From Branchiostoma floridae (lineage: Eukaryota; Chordata; Leptocardii; Amphioxiformes; Branchiostomatidae), in contig NC_049992.1 in the NCBI RefSeq assembly GCF_000003815.2, forward strand, positions 17,811,747 through 17,875,746: DNA of 64,000 nucleotides, read 5' to 3'. Of the stretch, positions 12,476 through 24,082 are shown one piece after another. The position numbers and the translations under genes are program-made. A model generated the notes under the pieces. That model was not told the origin of the DNA. It saw nothing but the letters and a program-made list of their open reading frames with translations, and did not search any database. The number at the start of each line of letters is the position of its first letter. Position 1 is the first letter of the stretch.

Positions 12476-13320
12476 ATGTTCATGTTAGGCCATAATGATT
12501 CAATTATATGGATAACAGCCTTTGAGGACCCCCTAACTAATGCGAAAATGTGACAAATTATGGGGGAAAAATCCGCCGCAATTATGACATATATGTAGCC
12601 AGAAGGGTTGTTGAAGACCCCCAAACGAATGCGAACATGTGAAAATATTGAAAATTTTTGGGGAACAATCCGCCGCAATTATGACCTATATGCAGTTAGA
12701 GGGGTTGTTCAAGTGGGAAAAGTGTATAAACACACACAGGGTATTGTATAAGGAACAACAGATTCGTCATTTTTGTTATTTCCTGTCTTTTCTATTAACT
12801 TTGGATTTGGCTTTGGCACTCTACGATTTAGTATCCTTTTCGCGATAACTTGTTTCAATTTGCTGCATATATAGAACTTTATTGCACGACAATTGTACAT
12901 GATACAATGTATGGCAACAATTACACAAAGTACAAAACAGAGATATAGGATAAAGCTTAGCAACCTAGTTAACATAAAAATAAGGGCTAACATAATTCTT
13001 TGGTATAGTATTAAAATAGAGTAGGCTAATCATTAGTTACGGTATTCTTTCTAATATCAGAGCAGTCCTTGATATATTTGCCTATTTTTGCATTATGGGA
13101 GTTCTGACATCTCAAGATATGTACAAATCTGTTTGTGGCATCGAGTTTCTTGAAATCTGTTGTACTTGATTCGTATTTGTGCATTTTACAGCTGCAGTAT
13201 TGTGCGATTAATATTATGCCATGAAAACTTCATTTTTGGGAAACAGCGGACGAAGAAAATTGATGCATGCGCGGATGCCATCCATGTAATCAAGTCAGCG
13301 TGGCTTTACGCACTGCTGGT
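12476..13320. mobile_element. Diverged terminal-inverted-repeat element (relative of 45026-45470)
   Basis: The left end, TTAGGCCATAATGATTCAAT then TATATGGATAACA, is the inverse of the right end, GGATGCCATCCATGTAATCA then AGTCAGCGTGG. The middle holds a likely LINE 3' tail on the minus strand (AACTTTATTGCACGACAATT at about 12879). Confidence 0.5.
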
Positions 13321-13439
13321 GGAAATGTACATGTTATTGAGATGTGTTACTCCAGCGCGTGCCAACAGACTACTCAATCTACCACCGATCCATATAGCTA
13401 TAATGCGCCTGCCGTGCGCTCAATACAGCTTTGTTATTA

Positions 13440-14430
13440 CACGATATATAGAGGTATAAATTAGGATTTCCCACTCTCCACGTCCAGGAACGTGCCTTTT
13501 GTTTCGGCGAGGGTTTTAAAATCCGGAATCGACTAAAGTAGATATGATCTATACAATCCATCATAGTAACTTGTTATAAAATGTACTAGTAAAGAGAGAT
13601 GAATTTATTTGTAGTAATTGTCATTACACGAAATAAAGGTACTAATTATGATTTCATACTATCCAAGTCCAAGCCTTCAGAAACGTGCCTTTTGTTTCAA
13701 CGAGGGTTTTAAAATCCGGAATCGACTTAAGTAGATATAATCTATACAATTCATCATGTAACTTGTTATAAAATTTACTAGTAAAGAGAGATAAATTCAT
13801 TTGTTATAATTGTCATTACACGAAATAAAGGTATAAATTAGGATTTCATACTATCCAAGTCCAGGCCTTCAGGAATTCTACAATGCAGAATCGAGTACCA
13901 AACTTTTCATTGTTAAAAAAACACAAAAGTCACACTTCCTGCTAAGATCAGCAAATCAATCTATCATAGAAAACGTGGGACATTTCATTTTCAATTGTTT
14001 TCAAATAGGAAGTCAAACCCCGCAATAGTAATGTAGGTTTAGAATCGCATTCGATATCCTGTATGTACATACAATCAGTTAATCTTCATATGTTAGAATT
14101 TAGATTATTTACCTGTTTTCAATCACTTTATAATATTTTTTTATTTTGTTCACCTGCAATTAGCCCCATGGGCATGAATTTGCAATAAAACCTTATAATC
14201 TACAATATATCATAGTAACTTGCTACAAAATGTTACAGCAAAGAGAGATATATTCATCTGTTATTATTATTATTACACGGAATAAAGGTATAGATTAGGA
14301 TTTCCCATTATCGAAGTTCACGCCTTTAGGAACGTGCATTTTGTTTCAGCGAGGTCTTTATAATCCGGAATCAACTTATTATTAGATATAATCTATACGA
14401 TCGATCAAGTAACTTGCTATGAAATGTACC
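13440..14430 (+). repeat. Tandem repeat, period about 190 bp, four diverged units
   Basis: AATAAAGGTA, ATTAGGATTTC and TAAAATCCGGAATCGACT recur near 13450, 13640 and 13830, and again near 14290. The third unit is cut short, and unrelated sequence separates it from the fourth. Confidence 0.8.
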
Positions 14431-15079
14431 AGCTAAGAAACATAAATTCATTTCTTCTTAAGTGATGAAATACGCTGAACTTTGAGCTAGAATATTCATA
14501 ATCGTTTCAGTATATACCTTTCGTGATTAGAACATATTGAAGAAGTGACATTAATGTGTATGCTACTCGTTAAAAGAAATGTGATAAACGTTCTATTGTA
14601 ATGTTATGTTCAATTCTTCCACAGTGTAGCTAAAATTAAAAAGCTCACTTTATGATGAGCCAAAACGTTTTAGTCTTTAACTTTTATTATTATTTGCACT
14701 CCAGGCTTCATTTCTCCATGGTAAACCGTCGGTGTACAACTATACACCATTAATTTTTTATTGTAGCTTAAAGGAAAGTTACTGCATGCTGTCAAAATTG
14801 AAATGGCCGGAAATGTACGCTTAACTTTCGTTGCATCTGCCGCAAATCACTATAAAATTCCCGACAAAGAATTTAGAACACAATGTGATAAACATGTTTT
14901 TCAATGTCGTTTAGTATCACTGTGTGGAAAAAATAGCAAAAATACCACGGCAGTTCCCTAGTGAGCTGCTAGGGGGCCTAAATTCATCCTACTTCTTCTT
15001 TGTGTTAAAAGCGATCTACAACAAGATTTAAAAAGACCACAGCATGTCTAGAACAAAAGACAGCAAAAATCGAAAGTGT
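14431..15079. other. Intergenic, nothing recognised
   Basis: AT-rich sequence without supported coding signal. I searched the plus strand here for an ATG plus hydrophobic exon ending in a phase 1 donor for gene A and did not find one. Confidence 0.5.
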
Positions 15080-15260
15080 TTTTGCAGTACCAAGGTCACA
15101 CACCAAGGGGCCCAAAATCAAGATTAACCTTTGTCCACCTAACCCTTATCTATGTGTCAAATATCATTGCAGTTCATCCATTTAGAAACTCAAACACACA
15201 GGCCGACATATGCGCATACAGACACACCAAAACAATACCTACATTTTTCAGGGAGGTAAT
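15080..15260 (+). repeat. Dispersed hairpin-ended repeat just upstream of the first gene A exon
   Basis: It runs from CAAGGTCACACACCAAGGGG to AAACAATACCTACATTTTTC and ends in a weak hairpin (ACCTACA / GGGAGGT). It matches the family at 11855-12150 and 53935-54155 and ends about 85 bases before the acceptor at 15345. Confidence 0.7.
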
Positions 15261-15345
15261 GATATCCATACCCGAATAAGATTTACTTTGAAGAATGTAG
15301 TATTTCCAGCGTTTTACCGTTATATTTCTCTATGTGTGTGCGCAG

Positions 15346-15702
15346 GGTGTGCTGGGCAGACGCGTACGCAGATTGGCTTGAAGCTTCCGGACACTGTGAA
15401 CGCTGTAGACGGTGACCAGGCCATTCTCCCGGTTACATTCAGCACCCAACGGAGAATCATGTCCATTATGTGGGAGAAGTTCGACAAAAAAGACGTCAGA
15501 AGAAGAACATTGGTTTACTCTTACTATCCGCCGCTCAACACGAGAGAACCGCAGAGAGACTATGCAGGCAGAGCGAGTCTCGTGAACCAGGCTTCCCTGA
15601 AGTTGAATCCAACCGTCTCAGGGGATGACGGGACCTACGTCATCACCATCATGGTGGAAGGCATCGGAAAGGAGGAGGGGTTTGTGAAGCTTTCCATCCT
15701 CG
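15346..15702 (+). CDS. Gene A exon: V-like Ig domain lacking canonical cysteines
   Basis: The acceptor is TGTGCGCAG at 15337-15345 and the donor is GTGAGT at 15703. The translation begins CAGQTRTQIG and runs to VKLSIL. It has V-set landmarks: a core tryptophan (SIMWEK), a YAGR strand and a DDGTY motif before the F strand. The B-strand cysteine is replaced (AILPVTF) and no cysteine follows DDGTY (YVITIM). Loss of this disulfide is known from N-terminal V domains of the CD2 and CEACAM families. The gene B exon is the same length and shares YSYYPP, YAGR, ASLK and EEGFV. Ligand binding by this outermost domain is inferred. Confidence 0.85.
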
Positions 15703-16972
15703 GTGAGTCTCCTGCTCATAACTTTGTTTGATAGGGCAGCAAAAATCCTTGTTGTTTCAGGTATATTTTACAGTGTACAGTGAGGGGTTGCTAGCCCTTT
15801 CCCTCGATGCATCTCCACCAACAAGAGACCCTCATTATACGAAAACAGCCCAAACGGATACTACTTTCCAAGCAGACGTGTCCGCTCGATGAAAAAAAAA
15901 GAAGAATACAGTAGAAGCCGCTTAATTGCACGGCCTATTTGCCAGTGAATATGGTGCAATTTTCCGGCTGGTGCAATAATGCGAAGTTATCTAGGTGGAC
16001 CGCACCGGTTTGGGATTCTGGGATTCCGTGCAGTTAACAGAAGTGTGCGTTAATCCGATGTGCAATTAACTGGCTTCCACTGTATAACCAAATAGGAACA
16101 AATAAGTTGCGACCAAACCGAAACGCCCTTGTCAGGATTGAACTGGTCTTTACAAGACTCCCGCCTGGCCAAATAGTAATAGGGAATTTCGGCCGATTGC
16201 GAGTTGGGAATAAAAGAGTTAATTGGCCTAGAACTGAACTGGCTGGCCGACGGATAGACTGCAAACGACTGACTGAAATCCCATGGCAACTTACTTGTCC
16301 ATATTTGGCTAAGTTTTCCTCCTTTCTCATCCAGCTGACACGTCTTCTTGGAGACTAGTATTCAATCTGGCTCTACCAATCACCAACTAATCGAAACCAG
16401 GAGCTCAACTTTGTGGCTGCTACCAGTTGAGCTACAGGGGCCTCCCCGATATCTTTAGCACACGGTGATATTTTGTGCATTCCGACCCCGGCACGAATGC
16501 TGTACACCATGCATATTTAAGCTGTCTTGGTGATTACTTACCCGTGGATGTAGTAGTCCCCGCTATCTCTACATCTGTTCCGGACTGATGATCCGTGGTC
16601 TAATTTAGCGCATCTGTCTTAGAAAAGCAGAGATCTATCTCTCCCTCTGGTCTCTCCGGGCGAAGGGCTGACTGATGAAAGCTGCTCTCCTATCTGTTAG
16701 CTGTTGTTAATCATCGGGCGGTTTTAAAAGACTTAGTTACCCCGTGGTAATCACGGACCATCGATACAATACAGGGCCTGTCAGGTCGCGGGAGATCTAA
16801 GCAAACCTTGAACAGGCGTAACCTTGCAAATGAGGTTCTTCTGGTGTCGGCTTTGTGCTGTATGCCTACAGGGCTCATATCTCATGCATTATCAGTCAAA
16901 CTCTGTTCTTTGGGAAGTTTTTAGTCGGATCCTCATTAAGATGATTATGATGTGTGAGTGAGTGAACTCCGA

Positions 16973-17060
<88 letters not shown>

Positions 17061-20000
17061 TGTGTGTGTGTGTGTGTGGCGACCCAAATTTGCTTCTTTC
17101 TTTTTTCTTTATGTTTTGAAGTTGTTGTTTTTTTTTCATCATGAGAAGCTTAAGCTTAGACTAAATTTAACTGTCAAGGAAAATACCTATATCTTATTGA
17201 AAATGCAATCCATGTCACAATTCTGATACCTGAATTTTCAGCTTTGACAAAATTGTAAGTTGCTCTGTCCTGTTTCTCTAGTCCCTCCTACGGTGCAGGT
17301 TGGACCCTCTGACCCCTATGTGGTCACGTGGGGGCGAGCTGCCACCCTGTCATGCGCAGTGCTAAGCGCCAAGCCCAACATCACGGCCCTGCACTGGGAG
17401 AAAGATGGCGAGATCATCGTCAGCTCCAGACTCGGGAAGAAATATTCCGGGGGAACTGTACAGGCGCCATCTTTGTTGGTACGGAACGTCAACAGAGAGG
17501 ATGCTGGGATGTACACGTGCGTGGTGGATCACGTGGTGCATCGGGTCACAGCAAGTCTTCTGGTGAAAGTTCTCTGTAAGTATCTCCTTTCATCTAGGTC
17601 TCGTGGTGAACTTTTTCCGTGTATGTCTCACACCATCTATCAACCAGTCTGAATACTTTAGTATTTGACCGTTGGAGGCACCAGAATAAAGCTAACAACA
17701 ACAAGACTTTTTTTTTCCATTTCTATTTGTTTTCTGTTTTTCTCAATGTTACACTCATTGTAATGTCTGTCCAGTTCTGTTTTTCTCAATGTTACACTTA
17801 TTGTAATGTCTGTCCAGTCTCTGATATTATTCTCACAATTCTAACGTTGCCCATCACACTTTTTTGCTCCCTTGACGATTCCTTGTTTTGGCTAGTTCCG
17901 ATGATCCTTACACGTGGCCGAGCTTCACCAGTTTTCTTTTCTTTACTCTGGTTTGGAGATATTCCCACGGGCCCATGTTTTGCTTGAATCTATTGGGCTT
18001 GCATACTGCAACATTTGACATGCATTTTCTGTATATATGAGAGTTTTTCCTGCATTGTCAAAAATAATCAATTTGAAGGTTTTGGGGGTTTAACACTTAA
18101 CTTTTGAAGTAAGCTTAAGATAGGGAAAACATTATTGGTTTTTCTTCTTCTGTCATGAACCAATCAGAACTTAAAACAGTAGGTGACGTCATCATATTAG
18201 TTGTTACAGCAAACATGAACAAAGTATTAGCTGTTTCAGCAAAAATCGACGAAATATGAACAATTACAGATTCGCGATAGGAAAACATTTTGATAGCAAG
18301 ACCTGTATTGGTAATTACCGAGCTGCACTTCCAAAACCTGTATCGGTTTCCTATATAAGAGAAACATTTTGCGTTTTCTCGAAAATTTTGCCTTTCTTGT
18401 TTAAACTTTTTTTCTATTGTTTGCAATTGACTTTAGATCCAGCTTCTATAATCAGCATCTCTGACTCTATAACTGCGGAAGAAGAAGACACGGTCACCCT
18501 ACAGTGTGTGGCGGACGGCAACCCGGCTCCCAACATCACGTGGTCTATCGACGGGAGACCCCTGCCCACGCAGCAAAACCAAATCTCGCGAGACATGACG
18601 GTGGGATCGGCTGTCTTGGATAAGGTGTTTCTGAACGACAGTGGGAACTACATGTGTACAACAACCAATGGGGTGGGAGAATCGAAGTCAAAGTCGCTCA
18701 GGCTCTCAGTTTCACGTGAGTTAACACCTTCATACGTCTTTGTAATTATCATAGTGGTTAGTTTTGATGAAATGAATTTATGATTCGCAAATTATAGTTT
18801 TAAACGTATTTTCAACAACCAAACTGACTCTATAAAGTTTCAGTTTTAACACATGTGCAAGATTTTAAATCGTTTTTATTGTGGTTTCTCTCCATTTTTA
18901 TCAAATTTCAACTTGCCAAAAGTCCGTAGATCAATTGAATTAAAAGTTTGTGCCAACTGATTTTAACGATGGTAAATAGTAGTTCTGTGTAAATTTTTCT
19001 TTTTGCAATTACAAGATATAATGTTCTTCCTTGCATCTGGATGTAAGCAGCCTATGGTATAGTTACTCCAAATTTTCTTCAAGCAGTGACTGTTTTTAAA
19101 GGTAAGGTACATACCCACAAATTTTCGACGGTTGACAGTCCATCTTGCTCACGGAGAATGACCTGGTCTCGATCTCGCGAGAGAACACGAGAACTAGGTC
19201 AGGCTTGCGTAGCTCATCCTCCCCCACCTCCTTAAGGACTTGGGCAGCTCCCAACCCTGATTGTGGTTCAGGGGAGTACGGCGTAACTCGCGGTGGTGCC
19301 TTTAAATCTATTTCAGTGCTTGAAAAAAAAATGGAGTAACTGTATTCATACTTGGCTGATGAACCTCTTCAACGAGCCTATGGTATGTTTCTCAGTTCCA
19401 CACAAGGGGTTGAGGATGACCCCCTCCACCGTCGCGCTGATCGTGGGGGTGTCTGCTGGCGGCCTGTGGCTGATTGTCTGCGTCGCTCTAGCCGTGTACT
19501 TCTTACGCAGGCGCCAACGACAGAGAGAAAAGAAGAAGTTCTCTCTTTACTACAGTGCCGGGAGAAGAGATCTTGCCGAGGAAGGAAAGGACGCGACAGA
19601 CGGTGACAAGGAACCTCCGCCGTACTCAGCACTGTCAGGTATATGTTTGGAAACTATTATGTGTTTAGAAAGCAGTATGGCTACCTTGCCCTCCCCCCCC
19701 CCAGCGACCTGGAGGTCAAGGGACTAGGTAGGTAGGTAGGTATGTGATTAGAAAGCAGTATGTGTTTAGAAAGTAGTATGTGTTTAGAAAGCAGTATGGC
19801 TACCTTGTCCTCCCCCCCCCCCAAACGACCTGGAGGTCAAGGGACTAGGTAGCGTAGGTAGGTATGTGATTAGAAAGCTGTATGTGTTTAGAAAGTAGTA
19901 TGTGTTAAGAAAGTAGTATGTGTTTAGAAAGCAGTATGTAATTGAAAAGAAGTATGTGTTTCGAAAGCTACTACTACATGTATGTGTTTAGAAATCAGTA

Positions 20001-20205
20001 ACTTTATGTATGCGTTTAGAAGCCAATATATGTGTTTAAAAATCGTTGTGTGCTTAGAAATCAGTATGCGTTAAAAAATCAGTATATTTGTTTAGAAATC
20101 AGTATGTGCTTGGAAAACAGTAAGTGGTCAGAAACCAGTGTGTATTCAGACACCGGTAGTAAGTCTTCAGGCAGTATCATGTGTACCAGAATGGCTAAGG
20201 TTAGG

Positions 20206-20262
<57 letters not shown>

Positions 20263-23200
20263 GAACAGCATAACTCGAGAAGCCTTTGATGGATCCTGAT
20301 GATATTTTGTAGGTGAGTAGGGGTCGGAAAAACGAAGGTCAAGTTCGATAATGGCCCCCTAGCGGCTTGTTAAGGTACTGCAGCAGAACTTCCATTTTTG
20401 ATATCTCGTGTTCTGGACATGCTGTGCTCGTGATTTTTAAGTGATAGATAGCCCTTGGGACAGAGAGTAAGTGCTGTGAGTTTGGGTTCCCTAGTGGCTT
20501 TTGGGGAACTGCAGGCGGCGGTTTCCTTTCAAACTTTGGATGGGAATAACTCAGGAACGTGTTGACGAATCGCCATGATTTTTGGTATGTTTTGGGAATC
20601 AGACAGTATTTAGAAAGCATCATGTGTTTACAAAACATTGATAAATAGAATGGCTATAACAATTAGAGAGACAAAGGTTTTCTCCACCTTTTGTCAGCTG
20701 TTTGTGGTTCGATTCACATCTTTGATACTAAATTTGATCCTAAAAAAATTTATATTCATCGGTATATAGTTCGAGCAGAGTTAAACTTTCTTCCAGGCCT
20801 ATCGCTGAACTCTCAACCGTACTTCATGCGTACTTCATCAATAAGACGATTAATACCCGAGACCATTGCTTTGGACACGGACAATCTAACTTGCCAGGTA
20901 TCTGAAGAAAAATCTCAACGGAATATAGCAACTCGGACACGCTCACAACACATTGGCCTTATTCCAATTCTCGATATCAAACCCAGGTTCCCTGCTGAAG
21001 GCTAGAATCGAATCCACAACATCATGAGTACTGTAAATGCATTTAAGTTCGCGGGGATTTAATTTCGCGGTAGCGGGGAAAAGGACTTTTCACGGTGGCT
21101 TAAAGTTCGCGGTGAAGTGGTCACCGCGAAAACCGAGAACATTAATCCACCGCGAACATTTCTGCATTTACAGTACTTCTCTCTGCTTCAGCCAGCATGT
21201 GACGGTACAGGGTACGGGCAAATTGGGCCTCTAAGGGATCTCTGTTGTCTGTATTGAATAATTGGACACATTCCCATATTTTGATTACCATGTCGTCTGT
21301 ACGGATGAGTGTAGCATGAGAGTGAAACGTGAATGGTTTGATTGATACGTATAAACATATATTTGCTTAATTATTAATCGATTCTATAGAATGGATGTAC
21401 CCATGGCAAGGTCTAAGAAGAAATGTTGCGTTTTCTTACCTTTATCTAGTCCCATCCACATGCCCAAAGGTCCTGTAAAAATATAGGATCAATAGATAAG
21501 GATTCTCTTCTAGATATCGATTAGATCGAAAGTTTTACGTCCCTTGCTAACGGCAGACCCTGAAAAGGGCTATGGGATCAGCAGGTTTTTGCAATGGCCG
21601 GGCAGGCAACCGGAAGCCATTTTACCGTGGCCGACATGAACAATGAAATGGGCGACACACGTTGCACAAATTTTGTGTGGCGCAAGCAAAGTTGGTGTGT
21701 GTTGCACCAGCAAAGGAGCTGTGTTGAGCAGGAAAAATAGCAGTGTTGATCAGGTAACATATAAGTGTGTTAAGATAGAAAATAGATGTGTTGACCATTG
21801 TTCGTGTCGGCCACGGTACTTTTTTCTCGGCCCAGCTTGTACAACGTTCACAACTCATATCATTTTAGGTCAGTATCGGGCATATTTACATACATATTTC
21901 AACAGCACCAGGTAACGTTTTATGTCTAACGGACACCTGTCCCAATAGTAAAGCTGGAGTTCCTGTGATTTTTTTAAGGGGAACCACTCCTCGAGCATGT
22001 TAAAAAAACTGTGAAACTTATCGAAAAGAGTGAGTGTGAGTGAATCAGACCTTACAGTCTTGTCTTACACAGCTTGTACGTACTGTACAGAAGGTTACAG
22101 GTTGTTTCGCAACAATGTCAGTTCGCAACCGTCAGTTCGCAACAAGGCAAGTCTTATCGCAACATGTACAAATTACAAGTATTTTCGCAACAAGGTACAA
22201 GTCGTTTTGCAACATTTGAATGTTATTAATTTTGATAGCCTTGTAGTATTAGAAATCGTTTACGTATTCCTAACATAATTATACTCCTACCTGTGCACGT
22301 ATGAAGCTGTACCGCCCGGCGCATGAAAATCAAAGGGCTGTCAGGTCCATGCGGCCCCATGTTCCTATGCCGCCGGGGTTGTCTTTCGCACCACGGTAAA
22401 ACTTTTACGCGAAAGGAGTATAACTATGTTAGGAATACGATTTCTAATACTATTAGGCTATCAAGATTAATAACATTCAAATGATGCGAAACGACTTGTA
22501 CCTTGGTGCGAAAAGTCTTGCCTTGTTGCGAACTGACGGTTGCGAACTGACATTGTTGCGAAACAACCTGTTACCTGTACAGAACTGGTGTGTTACACCT
22601 GTAGGCGGTGAGATGAAATATAGTGTTCACGAGATATTCCTCACCCATGAGGATTTACACCATGGCTTACCACAGTTACTAGTAAGTCTCACATTCATCA
22701 CTTGACGTCTATATAAAGTAGCGTTATACCTTGGAGCATATATGTCAAGGTTTGGTTTAGGTATTACTTCATGACAAACGTGCTCTGTTCACACCAGACG
22801 AAAATAACCCCTTACGTCGGATGATTCTAGGGCCTATAAGTCATAAGTCAACCTAGCTTGAACTAGATTTGAAGATTATGACGGAAGCTTATCTGTGTTG
22901 GTAGTGATAACCATAGTACAACGCTAAACTTTCTTCCAACACAAAGGTATACACGGATCAACTTTGTCTTCTTCAGGATCAATATTGATGACCAATCACT
23001 TCAGAAGGTAAACTCGCGAGAGTTACAGAAATGTGGTTTTATGANNNNNNNNNNNNNNNNNNNNNNNNNNNNNNNNNNNNNNNNNNNNNNNNNNNNNNNN
23101 NNNNNNNNNNNNNNNNNNNNNNNNNNNNNNNNNNNNNNNNNNNNATGGCCGGGGGGCCCGGGGTTAAAAGGCCCTTTTTAAAACCCTTAAAAAAAAAAGT

Positions 23201-24047
23201 CCCTTTCATTTGGGGATTTTTGCCCCCCCCCCCCCCCCCCCGGGATCAAAGTTGTTAATTGGATGCAGTCGCTCCCAGGGTCTAACCTACACGTGGGATC
23301 CCCACTCACTCCCGCCATCAGATCTTAGGGAGCAGGCTGCATCAGAGAGTCTCCGCAATTTCTTCTCCGTCACCTCCGTTCTTCCCTTCCTCCTTCCACC
23401 TTAATCATGGGGAGGACCCCGAAAAGAGTGAAGTCCGTCATTGGGAGCGTGCAGATAATTGTCCAGTATTCTGCCTTTTTTCAGTTTAACAATAAGTCTC
23501 GGTGATTCATCGTGAATGTGTTGAGAGACAACGAACTGGGGTGTCTGTGTTCAAGGAATCTAGTTCTCATTGAGCGTTCTCTCTCGCCAATGTAGGATTC
23601 TTCACAAATGATGAACACACGGAGTGCATCTAAAACCTGCACACGTTTTGGACACATCCTGCTTCTCTTGCCATCATTAGAGATTAAATGGACATGAAAA
23701 TCAATTCCCTTTTGATGAATTTAGATTGCCTCTGTGGGTAATCCTTCTGACGGTGAGAGTGAGCGATGGCTCCACGGCTCCTGGCTGATGTTCCACCTCT
23801 TTACACGTGGCATTTACGGTGTTTCACTGGATAACAACTAACAGTGAATACCAGTGACTCTAAAGGTGATAAACGTGGTACCGGGATTGGTTGGGTTCTT
23901 AGTGTAGTCAGGGAAGTGAGAAGACTGTCCAGCAACAATATCAAACAGCTAACGGTGCCAAGCTTCGATTTTGATTGATGTATTGTCTCGTAATGATTAG
24001 TTTTTATCTTCATGAAATATGGAGACATGGTTTTGGATGTGCCTTTG

Positions 24048-24082
<35 letters not shown>

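Noticed and set aside
16896-17142. Serine-leucine open frames on the minus strand
   Set aside because: Translation of an (AG)n/(TG)n microsatellite.
20691-21005. 104-codon frame as a gene A exon between TM and SH3
   Set aside because: No matching exon in gene B, where the TM exon joins the SH3 exon directly in phase.
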